Positions 45,889 to 54,512 of a DNA stretch of 64,000 nucleotides are shown in pieces. Positions within the stretch are counted from its first letter, which is position 1. The number at the start of each line of letters is the position of its first letter. This DNA is from Pinibacter sp031553495 (GTDB lineage Bacteria > Bacteroidota > Bacteroidia > Chitinophagales > Chitinophagaceae). The stretch covers positions 62,001 through 126,000 of the forward strand of contig JAVBLN010000007.1 of the NCBI GenBank assembly GCA_031553495.1, in the 5' to 3' direction. The notes under the pieces are model-generated. The model did not search any database. It was not told the DNA's origin and worked only from the letters and a program-made list of their open reading frames with translations. A program made the translations under genes and the position numbers.

Positions 45889-45970
45889 ACTGAATAGCAT
45901 TCCTACCGTACAAGTGAGTGACACAACGATGCTTAATAGTAGCACTACCGCCGGTTCCCCCTTTAAAAAA
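45889..45970 (-). repeat. Family A arm (minus, type I)
   Basis: Exact core and outer part ACTACCGCCGGTTCC, followed by an A run. It faces the type II arm at 43941. Confidence 0.86.
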
Positions 45971-46009
45971 CATTGAATATTTTAAAGCCCATATAATTTC
46001 AGCCACCCC

Positions 46010-46109
46010 CACATTTTCACATTTCCACATTATTAACAGGCAGTTCAAAACAAACAAGCAATACCCGAACTACCGCATTTTCAAATTAGCATATTTTCAA
46101 ATTTCCAAA
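46010..46109. repeat. Module E, copy 1
   Basis: CACATTTCCACATTATTAAC, GTTCAAAACAAACAAGCAAT and GCATTTTCAAATTAGCA in order; the same order occurs at 56587-56663 with a few changes. Confidence 0.7.
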
Positions 46110-47081
46110 TTAATCAAAGCTCTGATTGCTTGCTGCTGCCATTTTCAGCAAACGGTCAAATTGTTCGGGTGTAAGATCGTTATAGAAGAAATAAACGGGA
46201 TCGAGCGGTTTGCCGTTTTTATGCACTTCATAATGGCAGTGTGGTCCGGTTGATTTGCCTGTACTTCCCACATAGCCTATTACCTGGCCGCGTTTCACCT
46301 TTTCGCCGCGATGGCTTTTTACACGCACCATATGGCCGTAAAGCGTTTCATAGCCATAGCCGTGGTTTATAATTACATGATTGCCATATCCGTTGCCACT
46401 ATTGCCGGAGGTAGTAACCGTGCCATTTGCGGTGGCATAAATAGGAGTGCCCTGGGGTGCTGTAAAATCAAGACCGGCGTGCATTTTTACAGTTTTGTAT
46501 ACCGGATCTATGCGGTAACCGAAGCCTGATGCTATGCGGTTAAGATCTTTGTTGCTCACCGGCTGAATGGCAGGCGTGGCGGCCAGCATCACCTCCTTAT
46601 TCTTTACCAGTTCTTCAATTTCGTTGTACGATCTATCTTCGTAAGCCGTGCGCATTATAAGGTTATTAAGCGAGGTGGCAATAGATTTTGTAAGATCGTT
46701 ATCATCCATTCCTGCAATCAGATCCAGTTCTTTTTTGTTTTCCATTTCTTTAATGCGGGCACTGTCCGGCACAGGATCTGCTTCAAATATGGAGCGGTAA
46801 ATATTATTGTCTCTTTTTTCAAGCTCGTTCATTTGCTGCTGAAGTTTTTGCAAACGTTCATTTAGTACAGCATAATTGTTATGCAAAGCGTCAAACCGGC
46901 CGCTCATTATTTTATCCTTCGGCGAAGGTATATACCGGAATGCAATGGAAACAATAATAAGCGATGTAACAAGGCTGGCTGCAATAAAACCCAAAACACG
47001 CAAAAGCTTTACTCGCAATGGAGTTTCAAGCTTTTCATATCGAAGAGTATTGGTATTATAAAAATATTTAATTTTTTTCAT
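46110..47081 (-). CDS. M23 peptidoglycan endopeptidase, membrane anchored
   Basis: 323 residues. A membrane helix lies at about 30-50, followed by a coiled coil (about 60-130), then an M23/LytM domain (about 200-305) with complete zinc ligands: MHAGLDF (His, Asp) and HCHYEVH (two His). The active site appears intact, so it should cut peptide cross-links in cell wall. In this phylum such proteins often act in cell division or shape. It starts a minus-strand unit divergent from alaS. The 641-base gap before alaS (47082-47722) holds one family A arm and a promoter; its first 400 bases show nothing. Confidence 0.93.
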   Translation of the reverse strand: MKKIKYFYNTNTLRYEKLETPLRVKLLRVLGFIAASLVTSLIIVSIAFRYIPSPKDKIMSGRFDALHNNYAVLNERLQKLQQQMNELEKRDNNIYRSIFEADPVPDSARIKEMENKKELDLIAGMDDNDLTKSIATSLNNLIMRTAYEDRSYNEIEELVKNKEVMLAATPAIQPVSNKDLNRIASGFGYRIDPVYKTVKMHAGLDFTAPQGTPIYATANGTVTTSGNSGNGYGNHVIINHGYGYETLYGHMVRVKSHRGEKVKRGQVIGYVGSTGKSTGPHCHYEVHKNGKPLDPVYFFYNDLTPEQFDRLLKMAAASNQSFD

Positions 47082-47487
47082 GGCCCAGCGAAAAAATCTC
47101 GGTTAAAGTCAGGTTTAAACTGAGTTTTTTATAGGATGAATTACATTTTTTTAAAAATTCAGGCGCTAAGATACTTCTATTAAGCATTAGAAATTAAGAT
47201 TTAAATATTAAATGTTCTGAATAATCACCCTTTGAAACCGTGTATTTTGCCAAAACGACAAACCTCTGAAACTATTATTCGCCGATTACTTAAAAGGCTG
47301 TGAAAATTTTGTTTGCATAAGCATATTTATATACCGAATCGCTGTTTGGTTTTGGTTCATTATAGTATAGAAAAGGTAAAAATGTAAATTTTCCTTCCAG
47401 CTATTTTTCAGGCGGCTTATGCCCAAAACGCACATTTATTTTGTAAACGCCCCAAACTTTTAATTCTTTTTTTCAGGGTACACAACG

Positions 47488-47570
47488 TTTTTTTTATGTA
47501 TCGGGCCGCATTGCTACTATTAAGCATCGTTGTGTCACTCACTTGTACTGCAGGAATGCTATTGTGCAAA
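47488..47570 (+). repeat. Solo family A arm (plus, type I)
   Basis: Preceded by GTTTTTTTTATGTATCGGGC and closing with CTGCAGGAATGCTATTGTGC. The 641-base divergent gap has no second arm; a weak fragment (ACTTCTATTAAGCATT) at about 47174 might be a remnant. Confidence 0.83.
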
Positions 47571-47638
47571 TTGGAGCATTCCTGCAAATGTTATACATTA
47601 CTCCATCCATAATCCCATATTTCTAACTCCCTATTTTC

Positions 47639-47646
47639 TATCTTTG
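47639..47646 (+). promoter_or_regulatory. Predicted -7 element for alaS
   Basis: TATCTTTG matches TAnnTTTG, 77 bases before the alaS start; the -33 part is weak. Confidence 0.45.
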
Positions 47647-47722
47647 CACTCATTTTTTCTATCAGAGTATTCATAAATATGGTTTTCTGAAGATCTACTA
47701 ACAACCAAAGATTGTTCCAGTT

Positions 47723-50365
47723 ATGCTAACAAGTGCTGAAATAAGACAAAAATTTTTAGATTTTTTTGTTTCCAAAGGTCACACAATCGTGCCTTCTGCT
47801 CCTATTGTAGTAAAGAACGACCCTACTTTACTATTCACCAATGCGGGTATGAACCAGTTTAAAGATTATTTTCTAGGAAATAAAAAAACGCCATCATCCC
47901 GCATTGCCGATACGCAAAAATGCCTTCGGGTAAGCGGCAAGCACAATGATCTTGAAGAAGTTGGCGTGGACACGTACCACCACACTATGTTCGAAATGCT
48001 GGGCAACTGGAGCTTTGGCGATTATTTTAAAAAAGAAGCCATTGCCTGGAGCTGGGAATTGCTTACCGAAGTATATAACATACCCAAAGACAGGCTTTAT
48101 GTAACCGTATTTGAAGGCGATGCCGCTGAAAATCTCCCAAAAGATGATGAAGCGCTTAATGAATGGGCAAAGTGGGTGGATAAAGACAGGATTTTACTGG
48201 GAAACAAAAAAGACAATTTTTGGGAAATGGGCGACACCGGCCCTTGCGGTCCCTGTACGGAAGTGCACGTGGATTGCCGCCCCGATGAAGAAAGAAAAAA
48301 GGTAGATGGAAAAACGCGGGTGAACAATGACGACCCACAGGTAATTGAAATATGGAACAACGTATTTATCCAGTTTAACAGGCTTAAAGATGGCACATTA
48401 GAACAATTGCCTGCAAAGCATGTGGATACCGGCTTGGGACTTGAGCGTCTTGTGCGTGTTTTGCAGCAAAAAACTTCTAATTATGATACTGATGTATTCA
48501 CAGGTACCATAAGTGCTACAGAAGATCTTACCGGAAAAAAATACGATTACTCCGATAGTAAACAGGCTGTTGCGTTTCGCGTAATTGCCGACCATATTCG
48601 TGCCATCGCATTCACAATTGCGGATGGGCAGTTGCCTTCCAACACAGGCGCCGGTTATGTGATCAGGAGAATCTTACGCCGTGCGGTTCGTTACTATTTT
48701 TCTTACCTGGATATGAAGGAACCCCTGCTGTACAGGTTAATGCCGGTTTTGGCGGAACAGTTTAAAACCGTGTTCCCGGAACTATACCAACAGCTTGATT
48801 TTGTGAGCAAAGTGGTGAAGGAAGAAGAAGAGGCTTTTTTAAGAACACTTGATAAAGGCCTGAAAAAAATAGATGAAATAATAGCTCAAACAATTTCCGC
48901 AAAGGCCACGGCCATCAATGGCGAAGCGGCTTTTGAACTGTACGACACATTCGGTTTTCCAATAGATTTAACAAGACTGATTGCCCAGGAAAATAAACTG
49001 GAAGTAGATGAGCCGGGATTTGAAAATGCTATGCAGCAGCAAAAGAATCGTTCACGGGCAGCCACAGCTTTGGATACGGAAGACTGGGTGGTTTTGAAAG
49101 AAAACGGAACCACGGCTTTTTCAGGATATACATCGTTGCAAACAGAAACCACCGTGGTTAAATACCGCAAGGTAAAAGCAAAAGGAAAAGAATCGTTTCA
49201 ACTGGTTTTGGAGGAAACGCCCTTTTATGCAGAGAGTGGCGGACAAGTGGGTGATACCGGCGTATTAAATTTTGACGGAGAAGAAATTACTGTAACCGAT
49301 ACTAAAAAGGAAAATGACCTGATCGTTCATTTCGCAGATAAACTTCCGGTATCCATAGCCGCAACGGTGAAAGCCTGTGTAAATGTGGACAAGCGCAAAA
49401 AGACCGCCGTGCATCACTCCGCGACGCATTTACTGCACGCGGCATTACGCCAGGTTTTGGGCACACATGTTGCTCAAAAAGGATCGCTGGTAAATGAAGA
49501 ACATTTGCGCTTCGATTTTTCTCATTTCGCAAAAGTGACTGATGAAGAAATTGCGAAGATTGAAACTGTTGTAAACAAAAAGATCCGCGAAAATATACCT
49601 GTAGTAATAAAAGAACTGCCAAAGGAAGAAGCCGTACAAATGGGCGCTATGGCGCTGTTTGGCGAAAAGTATGGCGATGTGGTGCGGGTGGTGATAATTG
49701 ATCCGTCGTACTCCATAGAGCTTTGCGGAGGCACGCATGTTGGCTTCACAGGTGAGTTGGGATTCTTTAAAGTAAAGCACGAAACGGCGGTAGCTGCCGG
49801 CGTTCGCCGCATTGAGGCTGTAAGTGGCAGCGCTGCCGAACAATTTGTGAACGAGCATTTGCAAACGCTTGCTTTTATTAAAGAAACCTTCAAAAACCCA
49901 AAAGACCTGTCTAAGGCTATAGAAAGTACTTTGGTGGAAACAGCAGAGCTTAGAAAAAAAATAGAGCAACTGGAAGGTCGTTTTCTTGCGGGTATAAAAG
50001 ATGGCTTAGTTAAGAAAGCTGAAGTTATAAACGGAATTAGCTTTATTGGAGAAATTACCGAAGTGAGCAGTGCCGATGCCTTAAAAAAATTGTGTTTCGA
50101 CCTGAAGCCGCATTTTGAGGAATATGTGGCAGTACTGTGCGCAAATATTGATGGTAAAGCTTCTGTGGCGGTGGGCATAGGCGACAAGGTAGTAACGGCC
50201 AAGGGTTTTGATGCCGGGAAGATTATAAAGGAACATATAGCTCCAATTATTAAAGGCGGTGGTGGTGGCCAAAAAAATCTTGCGACTGCGGGCGGCCAGG
50301 ATGCCGGCAATTTGCAGATTGTAATTGCTAAAGTGAAGCAGTTGATAGTAGGAAGTGGACAGTAG
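47723..50365 (+). CDS. alaS: Alanyl-tRNA synthetase
   Basis: 880 residues of the full bacterial type. The class II catalytic core begins EIRQKFLDFFVSKGHT; the editing domain has HHSATHLLHAALRQ (HxxxH zinc) and CGGTHV (CxxxH); a coiled coil near residues 735-760 leads to the C-terminal DHHA1/C-Ala domain (about 760-880, with GGGGGQKNLATAGG). It charges tRNA-Ala and clears mischarged Ser/Gly. Length and all motifs are normal. It is followed by a long train of repeats instead of a terminator. Confidence 0.98.
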   Translation: MLTSAEIRQKFLDFFVSKGHTIVPSAPIVVKNDPTLLFTNAGMNQFKDYFLGNKKTPSSRIADTQKCLRVSGKHNDLEEVGVDTYHHTMFEMLGNWSFGDYFKKEAIAWSWELLTEVYNIPKDRLYVTVFEGDAAENLPKDDEALNEWAKWVDKDRILLGNKKDNFWEMGDTGPCGPCTEVHVDCRPDEERKKVDGKTRVNNDDPQVIEIWNNVFIQFNRLKDGTLEQLPAKHVDTGLGLERLVRVLQQKTSNYDTDVFTGTISATEDLTGKKYDYSDSKQAVAFRVIADHIRAIAFTIADGQLPSNTGAGYVIRRILRRAVRYYFSYLDMKEPLLYRLMPVLAEQFKTVFPELYQQLDFVSKVVKEEEEAFLRTLDKGLKKIDEIIAQTISAKATAINGEAAFELYDTFGFPIDLTRLIAQENKLEVDEPGFENAMQQQKNRSRAATALDTEDWVVLKENGTTAFSGYTSLQTETTVVKYRKVKAKGKESFQLVLEETPFYAESGGQVGDTGVLNFDGEEITVTDTKKENDLIVHFADKLPVSIAATVKACVNVDKRKKTAVHHSATHLLHAALRQVLGTHVAQKGSLVNEEHLRFDFSHFAKVTDEEIAKIETVVNKKIRENIPVVIKELPKEEAVQMGAMALFGEKYGDVVRVVIIDPSYSIELCGGTHVGFTGELGFFKVKHETAVAAGVRRIEAVSGSAAEQFVNEHLQTLAFIKETFKNPKDLSKAIESTLVETAELRKKIEQLEGRFLAGIKDGLVKKAEVINGISFIGEITEVSSADALKKLCFDLKPHFEEYVAVLCANIDGKASVAVGIGDKVVTAKGFDAGKIIKEHIAPIIKGGGGGQKNLATAGGQDAGNLQIVIAKVKQLIVGSGQ

Positions 50366-50458
50366 GCAGTTGGCAGTAGAGAAAACAGAGATTAGAGGTT
50401 GAAGTCAAGTGTGCCGGTTGCGTGTTTGTATATTGCGATAAATATCCCTTTTATCTTT

Positions 50459-50549
50459 GTTCGACATGCGCTGCGCTAATATGTCGAACAGTGCCAATGT
50501 TGCTAAAAGCAACAGTATAGGACTGCAAGGCTGCAAGCCTTGCAGAGCG
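50459..50549 (-). repeat. Family C three-hairpin element, copy 2
   Basis: Inverted relative to the copy at 40554. All three hairpins are intact here: CTGCAAGGCT/AGCCTTGCAG (50523-50545), TGTTGC/GCAACA, and GTTCGACAT/ATGTCGAAC (50459-50489). The loop of the last is in the opposite orientation from copy 1. Confidence 0.82.
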
Positions 50550-50656
50550 TGAAGATGAGTTGAAAGTTGAAAATTGAAAGTTGAAAGTGCTTTAAGCATA
50601 TATTGCAAGCCAAAACAAAAGCACTCAGCACTCATTACTCAAAACTTATAACCCGC

Positions 50657-50733
50657 TTAACCACAAGAGTAGGCTGAACTGTCACCAATCCTTGTGTTCC
50701 TCGTGCCTCCTATTGTGCCCCTTGTGGTTAAAA
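50657..50733. repeat. Family B palindrome, copy 2
   Basis: TTAACCACAAG and CTTGTGGTTAA close the ends; the left interior is diverged, while the right keeps CCTCCTATTGTGCCCC seen in copies 1 and 3. Confidence 0.75.
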
Positions 50734-50956
50734 TAAATGGTGAATTGAGAGTGGAGAATTGAGAATGCTTTAATCACTGATTGCAAGCAAAACAAAAGTA
50801 CTCATTACTCAAAACTCATTACTCAAAACTTGTTGAATAGATTGCTTTTGTTTTCTATTATTTTTTACACACTGTATTCTCAATTCTCCATTCAATAAGG
50901 TTCAGCAAAATCCCGTAACTTAACGCTTCAATTCTTATCCATATAAATAGAATAGC

Positions 50957-53074
50957 ATGAAACAACTACTTCTTATTGCCTTAGTGGCTTTTCTTATCAT
51001 GGAAACCTCGTGTACACAATTACAATATCCGAAAACAAAAAAAGTTGAGCAGACTGATAATTATTTTGGCACTCAGGTGTCCGATCCTTACCGTTGGCTG
51101 GAGGACGACAATAGTGAAGAAACAAAAGCCTGGGTGAATAGTGAAAATGAAGTGACATCAGCTTATTTGGAAAAAATTCCTTTTAGGGCCGATGTAAAAA
51201 AACGTCTCGAAGAATTATGGAACTATCCGAAATACAGCTCTACTTTCAAGAAAGGTAAGTACTATTATTTTTTTAAAAATGACGGATTACAGAATCAAAG
51301 CGTTTTATACAGGCAGGATGCTTTGCAGGCAACGCCTGAAGTTTTCCTGGATCCCAATAAATTATCAGCCGATGGTACCGCAGCATTGGGAGGCCTGGCA
51401 TTTTCAAAAAATGGTAAATATCTCTGTTATACTGTAGCGCAGTCTGGTAGCGACTGGCAGGTGGCATATGTGATGGATGCGGAAACCAAACAATTGCTAA
51501 GCGATAAAATAGAGTTTATAAAATTTGGTGGCTTTTCCTGGAAAGGTGAAGATGGTTTTTATTACAGCAGGTATCCGCAACCTGATGAAAAAACAAAGCT
51601 GAGTAAACAAAATGAATTTCAAAAAGTATATTATCACAAACTTGGTACGCCACAAAGCAACGATGCATTAATATGGGAAGATCAGCAGCATCCGCTGAGA
51701 TATTTTAACGCACAGCTTACCGATGACGGAAGGTTTTTATTTATACACGTTACAGAAGGAACAAGCGGTGGCGAAGTGCTGTATAAAGATTTAAAAAATA
51801 CTGCGCAGAAAGAGTTTAAAGTGCTGGTAAAAGGTTTTGACACAGAGCCTGATGTAATTGATAATAGTGGCAACAGAATTTTGCTGAAAACAAATGATGG
51901 TGCGCCCAATTATAGAGTTGTGTCTGTAGATCCGCAAAAACCTTCGAAGGAAAATTGGAACGTAATTATTCCAGAACAAAAGGAGGCGTTGCAAGGTGTA
52001 TCTACCGCAGGCGGTTATCTGTTTGCAAGTTATTTGAAAGACGCGTCAACAAAAGTGTGCCAGTATAAATATGACGGTACACTTGTAAGAGAAATTGAAT
52101 TACCCGGAATAGGCACTGCATCCGGGTTTGGCGCCGATAAGCAACAAAAGGAATTGTTCTATACATACACTTCTTTCACATCTCCTTCCACCATATTTCA
52201 TTACAATATTGAAACCGGAAAATCAGAAGTGTTCCGCAAAGCCGAAGTAAAATTCAATACTGATGGGTATGAAACAAAACAGGTGTTTTTTACTTCAAAA
52301 GATGGCGCTAAAGTACCAATGTTCCTTACTTATAAAAAAGGACTTGAGCTGAATGGCAACAACCCGGTAATGATTTATGGTTATGGTGGATTCAACATTG
52401 CGGTGACACCTTCCTTCAGTGTATCCAATATGTTTTTCATTGAGCAGGGTGGCATTTATGCACAGGTAACACTTCGTGGAGGCAGTGAGTATGGCGAAGA
52501 ATGGCACAAAGCCGGTATGCTGTTGAATAAGCAAAATGTATTTAACGACCTTATTGCTTCTGCCGAATGGCTGATAGAAAATAAATACACCAATAAAGAT
52601 AAAATTGCCGTTCGAGGCGGTAGTAATGGCGGCTTGCTTGTTGGCGCGGTAATGACGCAACGTCCTGATTTGTTTAAAGTGGCCATACCTCAAGTTGGCG
52701 TAATGGATATGCTGCGGTTTCATAAGTTTACCGTTGGTTGGGGCTGGGCGGTAGAGTATGGCAATGCAGAAAAAAATGAAGCTGATTTTAAAAATTTGTT
52801 CAGCTATTCGCCATTGCACAATTTGAAAAAAGGAGTTTGTTACCCGGCAACTTTAATTACCACTGCCGATCATGATGACAGGGTGGTGCCTGCTCACTCC
52901 TTCAAATTTGCAGCTACGCTTCAGGAGTGCCAAGGTTGTAAAAATCCTGCGTTGATCCGTATAGAAACCAAAGCCGGTCATGGGGCAGGAAAACCCACTG
53001 GCAAGCAAATTGATGAAGCTACAGATATCTGGAGCTTTGTAATGTATAACCTGGGAATGCAGTTTAAGAAATAA
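50957..53074 (+). CDS. Prolyl oligopeptidase (S9A)
   Basis: 705 residues. An N-terminal signal (LLLIALVAFLIMETSC) suggests export, possibly as a lipoprotein. VSDPYRWLEDD marks the start of the family; the middle (about 95-425) is the seven-blade propeller; the C-terminal alpha/beta-hydrolase domain has Ser556 (GGSNGG), Asp641 (DHDDRVVP) and His675 (KAGHGAG) as the catalytic triad. The enzyme cuts short peptides after proline, here probably in the periplasm. It is a single-gene unit. Confidence 0.96.
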   Translation: MKQLLLIALVAFLIMETSCTQLQYPKTKKVEQTDNYFGTQVSDPYRWLEDDNSEETKAWVNSENEVTSAYLEKIPFRADVKKRLEELWNYPKYSSTFKKGKYYYFFKNDGLQNQSVLYRQDALQATPEVFLDPNKLSADGTAALGGLAFSKNGKYLCYTVAQSGSDWQVAYVMDAETKQLLSDKIEFIKFGGFSWKGEDGFYYSRYPQPDEKTKLSKQNEFQKVYYHKLGTPQSNDALIWEDQQHPLRYFNAQLTDDGRFLFIHVTEGTSGGEVLYKDLKNTAQKEFKVLVKGFDTEPDVIDNSGNRILLKTNDGAPNYRVVSVDPQKPSKENWNVIIPEQKEALQGVSTAGGYLFASYLKDASTKVCQYKYDGTLVREIELPGIGTASGFGADKQQKELFYTYTSFTSPSTIFHYNIETGKSEVFRKAEVKFNTDGYETKQVFFTSKDGAKVPMFLTYKKGLELNGNNPVMIYGYGGFNIAVTPSFSVSNMFFIEQGGIYAQVTLRGGSEYGEEWHKAGMLLNKQNVFNDLIASAEWLIENKYTNKDKIAVRGGSNGGLLVGAVMTQRPDLFKVAIPQVGVMDMLRFHKFTVGWGWAVEYGNAEKNEADFKNLFSYSPLHNLKKGVCYPATLITTADHDDRVVPAHSFKFAATLQECQGCKNPALIRIETKAGHGAGKPTGKQIDEATDIWSFVMYNLGMQFKK

Positions 53075-53159
53075 TTTTTAATTAATAATTAGTAATTAAT
53101 AATTAATAGGGTGGAGTGTCGTGTATGGCTTATTAATATAGAAACTGTTTGTAAGATAT

Positions 53160-53459
53160 GTTTTTATTATGGGCCAAGCATTTGAATTACTATGGCGCAG
53201 CCGTTGCGTCGCACTCTTGTGCGGTAGTAATTCTATTCGGCAATGCCCTTATTAAAAAGTATTTTAACCACAAGGGGCACAAAGGGAAGCACTAGGCACA
53301 CAAGGCAGCTTGAAATTCAATCATCCCTTGCGTCCTTTGTGCCTCCTATGGTGCCCTTGTGGTTAAATACCAACAACCCGCCCAATAGCATTACTGCCGC
53401 ACAAGTGAGTGACACAACGATGCTTAATAGTAGCACTACCGCCGGTCAACAAAAAATAG
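53160..53459. repeat. Family A element 5 with a family B palindrome nested inside
   Basis: Arm 53160-53247 (plus, type II core) and arm 53375-53459 (minus, type I, near consensus) enclose about 127 bp, nearly all of it family B copy 3 (53263-53367). The 646-base gap 53075-53720 also has TTAATTAATAATTA repeats at its left edge and a promoter at its right, but no gene. Confidence 0.87.
53263..53367. repeat. Family B palindrome, copy 3
   Basis: TTTAACCACAAGGGGCAC at the left and GTGCCCTTGTGGTTAAA at the right, with further pairing inside (CACACAAGG / CCCTTGCGTCC). It lies wholly between the arms of a family A element. Confidence 0.82.
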
Positions 53460-53667
53460 TAGCTTAATACAATACGAAGTAAAACTATCTAAAGCATCTC
53501 AAATCTTCCTGCTTTAACTTTATATAACGGAAAAGCACAAACGCTATTATAAAATGTTGACTTTCCGCTATAAAATTTTGCCTTAACAATAGTATGATAC
53601 GAATTGTTCATGTAAAATAATATTGCTAAATTTTTCCACTACTTTTTCAATTCCACGATTTTACTTT

Positions 53668-53675
53668 TACATTTG
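53668..53675 (+). promoter_or_regulatory. Predicted -7 element for mlaE-mlaF
   Basis: TACATTTG matches TAnnTTTG, 46 bases before mlaE. The -33 part is not convincing. Confidence 0.4.
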
Positions 53676-53720
53676 GACTTTATTATGTGATTTGAACGTA
53701 GAATAATTTTAAACAGAGCA

Positions 53721-54464
53721 ATGTTTATAAAACTTTTTACTGAAATAGGAAAGTACTTGTTGATGCTTAAAGGCATGTTTTCCAAGCCTGAAAATGGTAA
53801 GATGTATTGGAAGGAATTCATGCATCAATGTTCGGATATAGGGGTCGGTTCATTGGGCATTGTGCTGATCATTTCTTTTTTCATGGGTGCGGTTTCTACA
53901 TTGCAAACGGCTTATCAGTTGGTAAGCCCTATTATACCAAGAAGCACCATAGCGCAAATAGTTCGCGATACCGTTATACTTGAGTTTGCACCCACATTAA
54001 TTTGTATTGTGCTGGCAGGTGTGGTGGGTAGTAAAATTGCAAGTGAGCTGGGCAACATGCGTGTGAGCGAACAAATAGATGCGCTTGAAATTATGGGCAT
54101 TAATAGCAAAGCATATCTTGTGTTGCCAAAAATACTTGCAGCGCTTTTGGTGATTCCAATGCTGGTGGTAATTTCCGCCGGTGTAGGTATTATTGGCGGG
54201 CGCATTGCAGGCACTGCGTCCGGAATTATTAGCGCTGCTGATTATACCAAAGGATTATTACAAAATTTTACACCTTATAATGTGTTTTTTGCATTGGCAA
54301 AATCTTACACATTCGCGTTTTTTATATCCAGTGTCCCGGCTTTTTATGGATATACTGTAAATGGTGGCGCTTTGGAAATTGGCCGTTCCAGTACAAAAAG
54401 CGTAGTGGTAAGTTGTGTGCTTATTCTGCTTGCTGATTATGTATTATCGGCATTGTTATTGTAA
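53721..54464 (+). CDS. mlaE: ABC transporter permease of the MlaE family
   Basis: 247 residues with about five membrane helices after an amphipathic N-terminal segment. LEFAPTLICIVLAGVVGSKIASELGNMRVSEQIDALEIMG is the conserved coupling region of MlaE permeases, which move phospholipids between the membranes with an MCE protein. mlaF follows 48 bases later. No MCE-domain gene (mlaD) lies next to the pair; it must be elsewhere if the system is complete. Confidence 0.94.
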   Translation: MFIKLFTEIGKYLLMLKGMFSKPENGKMYWKEFMHQCSDIGVGSLGIVLIISFFMGAVSTLQTAYQLVSPIIPRSTIAQIVRDTVILEFAPTLICIVLAGVVGSKIASELGNMRVSEQIDALEIMGINSKAYLVLPKILAALLVIPMLVVISAGVGIIGGRIAGTASGIISAADYTKGLLQNFTPYNVFFALAKSYTFAFFISSVPAFYGYTVNGGALEIGRSSTKSVVVSCVLILLADYVLSALLL

Positions 54465-54512
54465 AAGTTGTAAGTAACACAAATAACTTACCGCTCAAAC
54501 TAAATCATCATT

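Larger units (their letters stand above)
50366..50890. repeat. Intergenic mosaic of repeat modules after alaS
   Basis: In order: CAGTAGGCAGTTGGCAGTAG repeats (50355-50385), family C copy 2 (50459-50549), GTTGAAAATTGAAAG repeats and module D inverted (50551-50651), family B copy 2 (50657-50733), GAATTGAGAATG repeats and a second D-like copy (50752-50833). About 70 bases of plain sequence lie between the end of the train and the next gene. No reading frame in this 591-base gap looks coding. Confidence 0.75.

Noticed and set aside
47160..47185. Fragment resembling the outer part of a family A arm (ACTTCTATTAAGCATT)
   Set aside because: Only about 16 bases match and the core is missing; chance or a remnant cannot be separated.
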